54,243 bases of DNA, taken from Dehalococcoidia bacterium UBA2588. GTDB taxonomy: Bacteria > Chloroflexota > Dehalococcoidia > Lucifugimonadales > UBA3495. The DNA is taken from positions 1-54,243 of the forward strand of contig DDKW01000020.1 of the NCBI GenBank assembly GCA_002339805.1, written 5' to 3'. The notes beneath the pieces are model-generated. The model was not told the origin of the DNA. It ran no database searches and saw nothing but the letters and a program-made list of their open reading frames with translations. Shown here one piece after another: positions 23,916 to 32,364 of this stretch (the stretch's first letter is position 1; the number at the start of each line of letters is the position of its first letter). Made by a program: the position numbers and the translations under genes.

Positions 23916-25124
23916 ATGACAATAAGAAATAAGCCTTACTCGTTACCATTAACAGAAATAGAACAAACGGCTTTCTGTAGCACCGAAGATGACCTGCCTG
24001 CTAAGCCACTTTCAGAAGAAATGAAAGTTAATGTACGTTGGCAAAATATACCATCTGATTATTTGCATCTCACTCCAGAAGAACTGGACAACAGGATTCA
24101 TGAAGTTAGGAATAAACTGGGAAATAAAGTTACAGTTTTAGGCCATCATTATCAACGAGAAGAAGTTATTAAGTATGCAGACTTTCAAGGAGATTCGTTT
24201 CTTTTGTCAAAAGAAGCTGCAGCACTTCCGGATGTGGAATACATAGTTTTTTGTGGTGTTCATTTCATGGCTGAAACCGCATGCATCCTTGCTGATGATT
24301 CTCAGAAAGTGATACTTCCAAATATTACTGCAGGTTGTTCGATGGCTGACATGGCGCCAATGGAAGACGTTGATGATGCGTGGGCTGATCTGAAGAATAT
24401 ATTGCCTGAAGAAAATTCAGTGATTCCGTTGACTTATATGAACTCCATTGCTGGAATTAAAGCTTTGTGTGGAAGAAACAATGGGGCAGTGTGCACATCT
24501 TCTAATGCTAAGAAAGTAATGGAATGGGCGTATGACCAAGGTGAAAGAGTACTGTTTTTACCAGATCAACATTTAGGTAGGAACACCGCACTTGAGCTCG
24601 GAATTCCATTAGATAAAATGATTTTGTGGAATCCGTTCAAAGTTTTGGGAGGCAATACCCCGGAGCAGATTAAGGAGTCAAAAATAATCTTGTGGCAAGG
24701 TCATTGCTCTGTGCACACAAGATTCACAACTCAACAGATTGAAACTGCAAGAAATAGATACCCGCAAGTTAATGTTGTGGTTCATCCGGAATGCCCGATG
24801 GAAACAGTTCAAGCTGCAGATATGGTTGGTTCAACCGAATTTATAAGAAAGGTTATAAACGAAGGTGAATCGGGTAGTGTATGGGCAGTTGGTACAGAAA
24901 TTAGTTTGGTGAATAGATTGGCTCGACAAAATCCAGACAAAACTGTATTTTGTCTGGATCCTGTAAGTTGTCCTTGTTCAACAATGTATAGAATTCACCC
25001 TGCGTATTTGTTGTGGGTGCTGGATTGTATAAATGAGGAACAGCTGGTTAACGAGATAACAGTGTCTGCGGAGGTTAAATCCTCAGCTAATATCGCTTTG
25101 CGAAGGATGTTGGATTTAGCGTAA
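23916..25124 (+). CDS. nadA: Quinolinate synthase
   Basis: The protein has 402 residues, the longer NadA type. It condenses iminoaspartate with dihydroxyacetone phosphate to quinolinate using a [4Fe-4S] cluster. Visible motifs are LGHHYQREEVIKYADFQGDS, FCGVHFMAE with a cluster Cys, AVCTSSNA, LWQGHCSVH with the next Cys region, VHPECPME and DPVSCPCSTMYRI. A GAGGGA ribosome site precedes the ATG. nadC follows at 25204. nadB is not in the window, so iminoaspartate comes from an unseen aspartate oxidase or dehydrogenase. Confidence 0.95.
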   Translation: MTIRNKPYSLPLTEIEQTAFCSTEDDLPAKPLSEEMKVNVRWQNIPSDYLHLTPEELDNRIHEVRNKLGNKVTVLGHHYQREEVIKYADFQGDSFLLSKEAAALPDVEYIVFCGVHFMAETACILADDSQKVILPNITAGCSMADMAPMEDVDDAWADLKNILPEENSVIPLTYMNSIAGIKALCGRNNGAVCTSSNAKKVMEWAYDQGERVLFLPDQHLGRNTALELGIPLDKMILWNPFKVLGGNTPEQIKESKIILWQGHCSVHTRFTTQQIETARNRYPQVNVVVHPECPMETVQAADMVGSTEFIRKVINEGESGSVWAVGTEISLVNRLARQNPDKTVFCLDPVSCPCSTMYRIHPAYLLWVLDCINEEQLVNEITVSAEVKSSANIALRRMLDLA

Positions 25125-25151
25125 ATGATTTCCTGAATTAGTATTCGATTT

Positions 25152-25180
25152 TTGAGAGACTAATTGGTAATATTTATTGT
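25152..25180 (+). promoter_or_regulatory. Candidate internal promoter upstream of nadC
   Basis: TTGAGA (25152-25157) and TATTGT (25175-25180) are 17 nt apart in the 79-nt gap after nadA. A weak 7-bp hairpin (AATTAGT with ACTAATT, 25136-25165) overlaps the -35. This could give nadC separate expression. Confidence 0.35.
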
Positions 25181-25203
25181 AGACAGTAAACAGGGAGATT
25201 AGT

Positions 25204-26055
25204 GTGCAAAAATTACCGTTAGAAGTTATCGAGCTGATCAAATTAGCACTTCGAGAAGATCAAGCATTTAATGATCCAACTACCAGCGCTCTGATTGATC
25301 CTTCACTAGAAGTCTCTGGGCAATTAATTGCTAAACAAGAAGGGATAATATCAGGGATCGAAGTATTTATTGCTACATTTGCATATATTGATAGTGATAT
25401 TGTTTTCGATCGAACCCTTCATGATGGTGATCAAGTTATCAATGGACAATCCATAATAGATTTTCATGGTTCTGCTTCCAGTATTTTAAGAGGAGAAAGG
25501 ACCGCATTGAATTTCATACAGAGAATGAGTGGGATAGCCTCGGAAACTAACAAGTATGTGAAATTGGTTGAAGATTTGAAAGCTACAATAGTCGATACTA
25601 GAAAAACTGCACCTGGTCATAGGTACCTGGATAAATATTCAGTGATGATGGGTGGAGGTAGTAATCACCGGTTCAATCTATCAGATGGTATATTGATCAA
25701 AGATAATCATTTGGTTGTGTTAAAGAAAATAGGACTGGATAACAGAGATGCTGTAATTCAAGCAGTAAACCGTTCTTCACATACTATTAATGTTGAGATA
25801 GAAGTAGAGAGCATAGAAGAAGTGGAAACTGCATTGTCTGCTGGAGCCCAAATCATAATGCTGGATAATATGGACGTTAATACTATGTCTGAAGCGGTCA
25901 GTTTGATTGATGGCAAGGCAGTCGTTGAAGCTTCTGGAGGAATTAACTTGAACACAGTTAGATCCGTTGCTGAGACAGGTGTTGACCTGATATCAGTTGG
26001 TTCATTGACCCACTCTGTACAGGGATTAGACCTAAGCTTAGATATACAAAATTAA
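25204..26055 (+). CDS. nadC: Nicotinate-nucleotide pyrophosphorylase (carboxylating)
   Basis: The protein has 283 residues and starts with GTG after AGGGAG. It converts quinolinate and PRPP to nicotinate mononucleotide, CO2 and pyrophosphate. The N-terminal domain has LREDQAFNDPTTSALID; the barrel shows RGERTALNFIQRMSGIA, the PRPP/quinolinate motif VDTRKTAPGHRYLDKYSV, GGGSNHRFNLSDGILIKDNH and VEIEVES. The C-terminal VEASGGINLNTVRSVAETGVD is typical. It works directly after NadA in de novo NAD synthesis. The next gene follows 17 nt later. Confidence 0.96.
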   Translation: MQKLPLEVIELIKLALREDQAFNDPTTSALIDPSLEVSGQLIAKQEGIISGIEVFIATFAYIDSDIVFDRTLHDGDQVINGQSIIDFHGSASSILRGERTALNFIQRMSGIASETNKYVKLVEDLKATIVDTRKTAPGHRYLDKYSVMMGGGSNHRFNLSDGILIKDNHLVVLKKIGLDNRDAVIQAVNRSSHTINVEIEVESIEEVETALSAGAQIIMLDNMDVNTMSEAVSLIDGKAVVEASGGINLNTVRSVAETGVDLISVGSLTHSVQGLDLSLDIQN

Positions 26056-26072
26056 TAATTGGAGGAATTAGA

Positions 26073-26621
26073 ATGGCAAGACTAAATAATATTAACAGGG
26101 ACGAACTGTCGAGTTCTGATCAAGAATACTATGACTCTATAGTAGGGAGCAGAGGAAGTGTTAGAGGTCCATATGGCGTATTGCTGCATAGCCCTGATTT
26201 AGCATCGAGAATAGCTCATACAGGAACTTATGTTAGGTTTGAGCTTGATTTGCCAGAGTCTTTAAAAGAAACTGTCATTATTACAGCTGCGAGAGAGATT
26301 CGGAACCAGTATGAATTCGCGGCTCATGCAAGACTGGCGAGAGCGGCTGGAGTTGCTGAATCTACGATTACCACTATAGCTCAGGGTAAATCTATAGATT
26401 CATTGCCTGAAGATGAGAAACTGCTAGTGACTTATGCCCAACAGTTGATTAGAGATCACAAAATACAAGATGACGTGTTTAATGCTGTGAGTGAGAAATA
26501 TGGGATAAAGAAAACAGTAGATATTACAGCATTGATTGGACATTATCTTTTGGTAGGCCAGATTTTGAGTGCTTTCGAAGTCGATCTTGCTGAAGGTATG
26601 ACCGCTGAGATAACAGACTAG
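26073..26621 (+). CDS. Carboxymuconolactone decarboxylase/AhpD-like protein
   Basis: The protein has 182 residues with a GGAGG ribosome site. The all-helical CMD domain covers about residues 40-160. ETVIITAAREIRNQYEFAAH stands where AhpD-type members carry the Exx...H proton-relay residues, but the CxxC pair of true AhpD peroxidase partners is absent. That favours a decarboxylase-like or unassigned role. It follows nadC by 17 nt and precedes the DinB-like gene by 9 nt, so all three may share a message without a shared pathway. Confidence 0.78.
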   Translation: MARLNNINRDELSSSDQEYYDSIVGSRGSVRGPYGVLLHSPDLASRIAHTGTYVRFELDLPESLKETVIITAAREIRNQYEFAAHARLARAAGVAESTITTIAQGKSIDSLPEDEKLLVTYAQQLIRDHKIQDDVFNAVSEKYGIKKTVDITALIGHYLLVGQILSAFEVDLAEGMTAEITD

Positions 26622-26630
26622 GAAAGATCT

Positions 26631-27185
26631 ATGGTCACCCCTCATAAAGAAATATTATTTGGGTGTTTAAGCTTTACTTGGGAAATGATTGACTTAGCCA
26701 TTGAAGATTTGTCGCATGAACAGCTTGTTCAAATGCCTTCTCCTAACGCTAATTCGATAGCGTGGACCTTGTGGCATATGAGTAGGGTTTTTGACTCTCT
26801 AATTAGTATACATTTGCTTAAATGTCCTCAATTATGGTCGTCAGAAGGTTGGGAAGCTAAATTTAATATACCGTCTGGACAGGAAGATCGAGGTGTTGGA
26901 TGGACTATAGAAGAAGTGAGTGGCTGGGCCCCTCCCGATAAAGACACTTTGATAGGTTATTATGAAGCTGTGAAATTGCTTATGACCGATTATATTGAAT
27001 CTCTCACAGAATCTGAGATTATTCGGACCGTAGATATCCCTGTAGTTACGTCAGGTATTCCAGGGATTGATTCGAAGTCTGTGGGAGCTGCCTTTGGGAG
27101 ACGCGTCTGGGATTACGTAAGTCATGCAGGGCATATATCTTATATTCGTGGATTAATAGTAGGCCCAGGGTGGTATATCCGGTAG
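26631..27185 (+). CDS. DinB-like four-helix metalloprotein
   Basis: The protein has 184 residues. The DinB/YfiT fold is indicated by the helix-1 segment CLSFTWEMIDLAIEDLSHEQ, the metal-site IAWTLWHMSRVFD and the C-terminal DYVSHAGHISYIRGLIVGPG, where two His residues sit three apart. Families of this fold include thiol transferases (bacillithiol or mycothiol S-transferases) and maleylpyruvate isomerase. Three likely metal His residues are visible (the WHM His and the two in HAGH). Thiol partner and substrate unknown. It converges with dtd 14 nt away. Confidence 0.78.
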   Translation: MVTPHKEILFGCLSFTWEMIDLAIEDLSHEQLVQMPSPNANSIAWTLWHMSRVFDSLISIHLLKCPQLWSSEGWEAKFNIPSGQEDRGVGWTIEEVSGWAPPDKDTLIGYYEAVKLLMTDYIESLTESEIIRTVDIPVVTSGIPGIDSKSVGAAFGRRVWDYVSHAGHISYIRGLIVGPGWYIR

Positions 27186-27199
27186 CTTTGAATTAACTC

Positions 27200-27646
27200 T
27201 TAAGCCATATCACTGTCGATTATTAAGGTTACTGGGCCATCGTTGACGATGTTTACCTGCATGTCTGCTCCGAATTCACCTGTTTTTACGTTATGTACGA
27301 CTGATTTACATTTGTCTACGAAAGACTGATATAGAGGTTCTGCAACTTCTGGCTTCGCTGCATTAGTAAAATCGGGTCTGCGCCCTTTTTTGACAGAGGC
27401 AGGCAATGTAAATTGGCTCACTACTAACAAATCTCCTCTAATATCCTGAATAGATAAATCGAAATTATTATTATCTGATTCAAACAATCTCAAACTTAAA
27501 ACTTTATTAGATACGTAATCAACTTCATTATATGTATCAGTTGATGTGATTCCTAGAAGGACAACTAAGCCTCGGTTTATGCATCTTAGTGTTTGATTAT
27601 CAATCAATACGGAAGCTTGGGATACTTTTTGAATAAGGCCTATCAA
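27200..27646 (-). CDS. dtd: D-aminoacyl-tRNA deacylase
   Basis: The protein has 148 residues. It hydrolyses D-aminoacyl-tRNAs, and glycyl-tRNA(Ala), to protect translation. Motifs are IQKVSQASV at the start, the catalytic SQFTL (family SQFTLYAD; here SQFTLPASVKKGRRPDF) and the Gly-cisPro region NDGPVTLIID near the C-terminus. The length matches the family. It is last in the rpsU-fmdB-dtd run, starting 18 nt after the zinc-ribbon gene. Confidence 0.95.
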   Translation of the reverse strand: MIGLIQKVSQASVLIDNQTLRCINRGLVVLLGITSTDTYNEVDYVSNKVLSLRLFESDNNNFDLSIQDIRGDLLVVSQFTLPASVKKGRRPDFTNAAKPEVAEPLYQSFVDKCKSVVHNVKTGEFGADMQVNIVNDGPVTLIIDSDMA

Positions 27647-27664
27647 TTTAGATAGAGTGCCTGG

Positions 27665-27979
27665 TTATTCTGAATTGGATGAAGAAGATGTTGTGCTAGA
27701 TGAAGTGTCTGAGGTTTTATTAGAATCACTCTTAGTTTCATTAGAGCTATTGCTTTCTTTCTTGGTTTCTGGTTTTGTAGAAGGCGTAGATGAAGACTTC
27801 TGTCTCCCGTAATCTGTGGTGTAAAATCCAGAGCCCTTATATATGACCGGTACGGAATGGAATATTCTCCTGCCTTCTCCTGAGCAGTCTGGGCAACTAC
27901 CTTTACCTGCTTCAGCAAATGTTTGGGTTAATTCAAACTCATTTGCACAATTCGTGCATTTATAATCGTATCTGGGCAT
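27665..27979 (-). CDS. FmdB-family zinc-ribbon protein with Ser/Thr/Lys-rich tail
   Basis: The protein has 104 residues from the ATG at 27979, which has TAGGAGA upstream and begins with the family form MPRYDYKCTNC; a start at 27997 would add six unsupported residues. Two CxxC pairs, CTNC and CPDC, make the FmdB zinc ribbon, followed by YKGSGFYTTDY. After residue 60 the tail is low-complexity Ser, Thr, Lys, Glu and Asn and is surely disordered. FmdB proteins are named after a putative formamidase regulator, and their function is not settled. Proximity to rpsU and dtd suggests a translation-related role. Confidence 0.88.
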   Translation of the reverse strand: MPRYDYKCTNCANEFELTQTFAEAGKGSCPDCSGEGRRIFHSVPVIYKGSGFYTTDYGRQKSSSTPSTKPETKKESNSSNETKSDSNKTSDTSSSTTSSSSNSE

Positions 27980-28013
27980 TGAATAATCTCCTAACAAGTA
28001 GAGATAACAAATG

Positions 28014-28202
28014 TTATCTTGTTCTTTGTCTACGGCGACGACGAGCTGCTCTTTGTTCAGCTATGCGAACTTTTTGAGCTTTACTTCGGAAGAACCTTCG
28101 GTCCTTTAATTCTCTTAATATGCCAGCGTGTTGTACCGATGCTCTGAACCGGTTAACTAAGCTTTCTGGGCTTTCACCCTCTCTAGGGGTTACATAAGCC
28201 AT
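28014..28202 (-). CDS. rpsU: 30S ribosomal protein S21
   Basis: The protein has 62 residues. It contains the S21 core, ESPESLVNRFRASVQHAGIL, then LKDRRFFRSKAQKVRIAEQR and an arginine-rich C-terminus (RRRRRQR). It binds the 30S platform near the anti-Shine-Dalgarno region and assists initiation. CGAGGAA lies upstream of the ATG. It is the first gene of the rpsU-fmdB-dtd run, with a promoter candidate at 28255-28284. Confidence 0.96.
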   Translation of the reverse strand: MAYVTPREGESPESLVNRFRASVQHAGILRELKDRRFFRSKAQKVRIAEQRAARRRRRQRTR

Positions 28203-28254
28203 AAAATTTTCCTCGATAATTAATTAAAATTCATAATTCACGAGCACACAATTT

Positions 28255-28284
28255 ATCATATATGTGCTCATATATCAATGTCAT
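28255..28284 (-). promoter_or_regulatory. Candidate rpsU promoter
   Basis: On the minus strand ATGACA (28284-28279) and TATGAT (28260-28255) are separated by 18 nt; each matches five of six consensus bases. The predicted leader is about 45 nt. A GAGCACA/TGTGCTC inverted repeat (28242-28269) overlaps the -10 and could be an operator or leader hairpin. Confidence 0.45.
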
Positions 28285-28366
28285 TAGATATGAAAATGTG
28301 TATGATGAGATATACCATCAGGTTATATATAAACCTACAAACTTTCTATAAAAAGAAGGAGGCATT

Positions 28367-29371
28367 GTGAAAGTTTGCATTCCTGGGAACAATAAAGGAT
28401 CAGGAGGACCTAATTCCTTTAAACGAAACTTAATTAAAGAGCTGATTAATCTGGGTATCGATGTGGATACAGGATTTTCGTCTACAGGAATAGACGTCGT
28501 CCTACTTGTAGGAGGTACTCGTAATATCAATTGGCTAAGAAAGCTTAGGAGTTCAAATATTCCAGTTATTCAGAGATTAGGCCCCATGAATTGGCTTCAT
28601 CAGTATGAATCAATCCTCAATAGCCATAAGTGGAGAAGTGTTGTGAGGAATTCTATTTTATTTAGGATTAGAGAAAATTTTGCGAACCATGTGATATATC
28701 AAAGTGAATTCTGTAAAACATGGTGGACTGATGTAAAAGGACAAGATAAGTGCGGTAATACGGTAATATATAATGGAGTGGACACTTCGTTATTCAACCC
28801 CGAAACATTGCAACTATCTTCTGAAGCGCTACGATTGATATCAGTGGAAGGTAATTTAGCTTACACTCAACAGGTTTACAGAACTCCAGTGGAACTGACC
28901 ACTTTATTAAAACAAAAAGATATAAACGTAGAATTAACCCTTGTTGGGGATATAGACAGTAAAGGCCTACGGGAAATATGCAACTATGACTATGTTAATT
29001 ATGTTGGAAATATCCCCCATGTATCCATAAGAGAAATGCTTGTTACTCATGATATTTTTATATCCGGTGAAATAAATCCTGCATGTCCTAATTCGCCACT
29101 TGAAGCAATGGCTTGTGGTTTACCAGTGGTAGGATTTGATACTGGAGCTTTGTCAGAACTTGTACTAGGAGGTTCGGGCTTATGCGCAGATTATGGAGCA
29201 AATCCTTGGAAATTGGAGAAACCGGATATGAATAATCTATTAAATTCCACAATAAAGGTGAATGAAAATTTGGAGTATCACTCAACAAAAGCATTACAAA
29301 ACATAAAAAATAATTTTATGCTTAGTAACATGGCCAAAGAATATGTTAAAGTGTTTAAGACATTAATTTAA
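28367..29371 (+). CDS. Glycosyltransferase family 4-like protein
   Basis: The protein has 334 residues starting with GTG directly after AAGGAGG. The C-terminal half has the GT-B nucleotide-sugar domain: VIYNGVDTSLFNP, a YVNYVGNIPHVSIREML segment, and the EINPACPNSPLEAMACGLPVVGFD motif (split here for length) that matches the E-x7-E pattern of GT4. The N-terminal half begins PGNNKGSGGPNSFKRNLI, the usual glycine-rich acceptor-side loop. It is soluble, probably acting at the inner membrane face on a lipid-linked or cell-surface glycan. It stands alone, with no other envelope genes around, so the product glycan is unknown. Confidence 0.83.
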   Translation: MKVCIPGNNKGSGGPNSFKRNLIKELINLGIDVDTGFSSTGIDVVLLVGGTRNINWLRKLRSSNIPVIQRLGPMNWLHQYESILNSHKWRSVVRNSILFRIRENFANHVIYQSEFCKTWWTDVKGQDKCGNTVIYNGVDTSLFNPETLQLSSEALRLISVEGNLAYTQQVYRTPVELTTLLKQKDINVELTLVGDIDSKGLREICNYDYVNYVGNIPHVSIREMLVTHDIFISGEINPACPNSPLEAMACGLPVVGFDTGALSELVLGGSGLCADYGANPWKLEKPDMNNLLNSTIKVNENLEYHSTKALQNIKNNFMLSNMAKEYVKVFKTLI

Positions 29372-29403
29372 GTTTCCCCAATTCTACTTAAGGCTGGTGC
29401 AAT

Positions 29404-30198
29404 ATGGCAGTTAATGCTAGCGAACCTGTAGAGCAAGAATTAGTTCTTGCTAACACTAATGTAAAACTAAAAAAAGCGGGTTCAGGTGCTCCTTTGCTTA
29501 TACTCCATAGTGAGATGGGCAACGCAGATTGGCTTAAATACCAGCAAGAACTGTCTAAAACACATACGGTGTATATGCTTTCTCATCCTGGCTGTCAGGG
29601 TTCAGATCAACCAGATTGGATTATGAATATGAGAGACTTGGCGGGTTGGTATCTCCAAGCGATAGAGGAGCTTGATATAACACCCGTCGATGTTATAGGT
29701 TTGTCTTTTGGTGGTTGGATTGCAGCAGAAATGGCAGTAATGTCACCACACTCATTTAAGAAAATGGTTTTGGTTGGTGCTGCTGGGGTTAAACCGGAAC
29801 AAGGAGAAATCTTTGATATTTTTGGTGTGACACCTCAAGTGTTTCAAGAGAAAGCTTTTTTCGATCCTTCTAACACTCCGGAATATCAGATAGTTTGTCC
29901 TGACGAACTGACTGAAGAATTGGCTCTTGAATGGGAATATGCCAGAGAGTCTACATGTAGAGTTAGCTGGAAACCGTATATGTATTATCCTGGTCTTCCT
30001 AATTTGTTGAGCAGATTGAAAACTATGGAAACATTAATTATTTGGGGATCTGAAGATGCAATAGTTCCATTAAATTCAGGAGAAATATATAATCGATCCA
30101 TCAAAGGGTCTAAATTAGAAATAATAAAACAGTGTGGGCATAGGCCTGAAATTGAGAAAGCAGAAGAATTTCTTAAACTGGTAACTGATTTTTTGTAA
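29404..30198 (+). CDS. Alpha/beta hydrolase
   Basis: The protein has 264 residues. The nucleophile elbow is GLSFGGW (Ser), the acid strand is LIIWGSEDAIVP and the catalytic His is in KQCGHRPEIEKAEEF, so the full Ser-Asp-His triad is visible, unlike the relative at 8311. It probably hydrolyses a small ester, lactone or C-C bond. It is 49 nt upstream of the monooxygenase at 30248 on the same strand. A monooxygenase making an ester and a hydrolase opening it would be a natural pair, which is inference. Confidence 0.87.
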   Translation: MAVNASEPVEQELVLANTNVKLKKAGSGAPLLILHSEMGNADWLKYQQELSKTHTVYMLSHPGCQGSDQPDWIMNMRDLAGWYLQAIEELDITPVDVIGLSFGGWIAAEMAVMSPHSFKKMVLVGAAGVKPEQGEIFDIFGVTPQVFQEKAFFDPSNTPEYQIVCPDELTEELALEWEYARESTCRVSWKPYMYYPGLPNLLSRLKTMETLIIWGSEDAIVPLNSGEIYNRSIKGSKLEIIKQCGHRPEIEKAEEFLKLVTDFL

Positions 30199-30247
30199 GT
30201 GTTACGAGGGTAAGAACAAATTAAAAGTTTGACTGAGGAGATATAAG

Positions 30248-31489
30248 ATGCTAATAGGACACTTCACAGAACAGCCATGGCAGGATGATACCTCCGGATT
30301 GATGGGGACGCAAAGCACTGACTTAGGGATCAGCAATTCGTTTTACAATCCAGCTGTAGGTGCTAGCTTATACAACCGATATTTAGATGAAAAGCTTTAC
30401 GCTGAAGAAATGGGATTTGATGCATTTATGTTGAATGAGCATCACAGTACTCCATTTTGTATGCAAGGTGTAACTAACATAGGAGCTGCAATACTAGCTC
30501 GTCAGACCAAAAAAGCTAAGATAATCATACTGGGTAATGTGCTTCCTATTTGGGACGATCCTTTGTGGCTTGCCGAACAATTGTCGATGATAGATATGAT
30601 TTCATATGGCAGATTGGTGTCTGGTTTCGTACGAGGGGGAGGCAGAGAGAGTTTTGCTCACAATGCACCACCACACTTTAATAGAGAAAGATTTGAAGAA
30701 GCACATGATTTCATAATTAAGGCTTGGACTGAGCCAGGGCCTTGGAGATGGGAAGGCAAACACTATCAATATAGATATGTTAACCCTTGGGCCAGACCTT
30801 TACAGCAACCACATCCTCAGATTTGGATTCCCTCAACGGTTAGTGTGGAAACTGTTAAATGGACAGCTGAGCATCGGTATCCATTAGTCTTATTAGCAAC
30901 AAAATTGGAGCCTACTAGAGATGCATTTCAACTCTATCATGACACTGCTAAGGAGAATGGTTATAAGTCAGGTACTCAAAATCTAGCATACTTGTTTAAA
31001 GTCCATGTGGATGAGACAGAAGAGAAAGCAGATGAAGTAGCTAGAAAATACTTGTCAGGTGTTAGTAATCCATTCCTGGCAGGTAATGAAGGTCAAATCA
31101 ACCCTGCTATTATGAGCCTTCCTGGTCATACTTCTAGAACTTCCAATAGGTTGCAGGCAGCATCTTTTGGTCCTGCAGGGCGATTCGGTACTAATAGACG
31201 ACCTTATGAGGACCAGGTGGAGGATTTGACAATTATAAGTGGCACTCCTAAAACTGTGCTTCCTAAAATTAGACACGTCTTAGAATACTTGAGACCTGGC
31301 AGCATATTTTTCTGGGACGGTGATGGGGCGATGACTCATGAGGATCAGATGCGTAGCTTAAGACTCATGGGTGAAGAAGTAATACCGGCAGTTCGAGAAA
31401 TGGGTAAAGAACTGGAATTATTTAGTTCTTTCGAAGTTGATCCTAGGACTGGAGAAAAAATTGAAACTTCAACAGAGGTTGCTAGTTAG
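30248..31489 (+). CDS. LLM class flavin-dependent monooxygenase (long form)
   Basis: The protein has 413 residues with GAGGAGAT upstream. It is a luciferase-like barrel: LYAEEMGFDAFMLNEHHST near the start, KIIILGNVLPIWDDPLWLAEQ, then SYGRLVSGFVRGGGRESF and WARPLQQPHPQIWIPS, which form the flavin site. It is longer than the other three paralogues and resembles the alkanal-monooxygenase-like group that oxidises hydrophobic substrates with FMNH2. The gene tail overlaps the converging lipoprotein gene by 8 nt. Together with the hydrolase at 29404 it forms a two-gene unit. Substrate unknown. Confidence 0.88.
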   Translation: MLIGHFTEQPWQDDTSGLMGTQSTDLGISNSFYNPAVGASLYNRYLDEKLYAEEMGFDAFMLNEHHSTPFCMQGVTNIGAAILARQTKKAKIIILGNVLPIWDDPLWLAEQLSMIDMISYGRLVSGFVRGGGRESFAHNAPPHFNRERFEEAHDFIIKAWTEPGPWRWEGKHYQYRYVNPWARPLQQPHPQIWIPSTVSVETVKWTAEHRYPLVLLATKLEPTRDAFQLYHDTAKENGYKSGTQNLAYLFKVHVDETEEKADEVARKYLSGVSNPFLAGNEGQINPAIMSLPGHTSRTSNRLQAASFGPAGRFGTNRRPYEDQVEDLTIISGTPKTVLPKIRHVLEYLRPGSIFFWDGDGAMTHEDQMRSLRLMGEEVIPAVREMGKELELFSSFEVDPRTGEKIETSTEVAS

Positions 31490-32360
31490 AATGTATCACT
31501 GATATGAGTTTATCTATTGAATCACCAGAGTCATTAGATACATTGATATTAATCAGATTAAGTCCTAGGCCTAATTGGTATACATGCTCAAACAATCCAA
31601 CTTTGTTCGCAGCATCTAGTCGCTCAATTGTTATCGGTACCTGCACGTCATCAATTGTTAATTTCGCGTCAGGAGATGTTAGGCCAGAAATTTGTACGTA
31701 AGAAGAGCTGATCACAGTTTGATTTAATGGCTGAGTGATGCTTATGAACAAAGTTTGTGGGGCTGACTTAAAAATATTTATGGTTTTTGTGATTAGCGAT
31801 TCGCCTGCTGATTTAGATTCTATTGTAAATTGGTTGATGCCAGTGACTAATTCTACTTCAGAATAAAAATTGCCCTGTGTATCGATTTGAGATATTGATT
31901 CGTTGATTGTTATGTTCGTACCTGGATCAGAGATCCCATAAATTATTACAGAATCAGAAGTGAACGAAGTATTGTTCAAAGGTCCTAGGATTTCCAGTAT
32001 CGGGTCTATAGTTTCCGTAGGTGTTACTTTAGTTGACGCTGGTGCTGGAGTAGGCGAATTTGTTGGAGGAAAGCTTGTAGGAGACACTGCTTCAGTAGGG
32101 GCTGGGATTGCAGTAGGGACTAGAATTGCAGTAGGGGCTGGAGTATTAGGGGTTATATCTAGAGTAGCCTCAGGAATGATATTAACTACTGGTTGTGTGG
32201 GCATTATTACCTGTAATTTTGCCACATTAGGCTTCGTATTGTTTGTAATAGATTCTCTTGAAATGCTAGTTACGCACCCTATTGATGCAGGTACTAACAG
32301 TATTATAATCATGATTAAAAATACTAATTTAAGATTATAGTAGTTTCTAAAAAGGGTCAT
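31482..32360 (-). CDS. Putative lipoprotein with Pro/Thr-rich linker and two Ig-like domains
   Basis: The protein has 292 residues. A hydrophobic signal (about residues 11-28) ends in a lipobox-like SIGC with Cys29, so it is probably a lipoprotein anchored outside the membrane. Residues of about 50-120 form a Pro/Thr/Ala-rich linker, partly made of an 18-bp triplicated unit. Then come two related beta-sandwich segments: ILGPLNNTSFTSDSVIIYGI and ISITQPLNQTVISSSYVQIS, each followed by a glycine-turn strand, like the glucodextranase-type Ig-like domain. This suggests a surface binding or adhesion protein. It converges with the monooxygenase gene, overlapping 8 nt, and is downstream of the two-component genes with only a 4-nt gap after the kinase gene's start side. 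Confidence 0.7.
   Translation of the reverse strand: MTLFRNYYNLKLVFLIMIIILLVPASIGCVTSISRESITNNTKPNVAKLQVIMPTQPVVNIIPEATLDITPNTPAPTAILVPTAIPAPTEAVSPTSFPPTNSPTPAPASTKVTPTETIDPILEILGPLNNTSFTSDSVIIYGISDPGTNITINESISQIDTQGNFYSEVELVTGINQFTIESKSAGESLITKTINIFKSAPQTLFISITQPLNQTVISSSYVQISGLTSPDAKLTIDDVQVPITIERLDAANKVGLFEHVYQLGLGLNLININVSNDSGDSIDKLISVIHSN
32093..32146. repeat. Three direct copies of an 18-bp coding repeat
   Basis: Three adjacent 18-nt units beginning CAGTAGGG (32093-32110, 32111-32128 and 32129-32146) differ at a few positions. On the minus strand they encode six-residue units such as PAPTAI and LVPTAI in the lipoprotein linker. Slippage could change linker length between strains. Confidence 0.6.
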
Positions 32361-32364
32361 GGGA

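Noticed and set aside
27643..27918. Second minus-strand frame inside the FmdB gene
   Set aside because: It is an out-of-frame reading of the low-complexity tail and lacks the zinc-ribbon motif.
32093..32146. Possible CRISPR-like repeats
   Set aside because: Units are adjacent with no spacers, and they are in frame inside a coding region.
31960..32340. Gly/Val-rich plus-strand open frame of 126 codons
   Set aside because: It is the antisense of the Pro/Thr-rich linker of the lipoprotein; the composition follows from the repeats.
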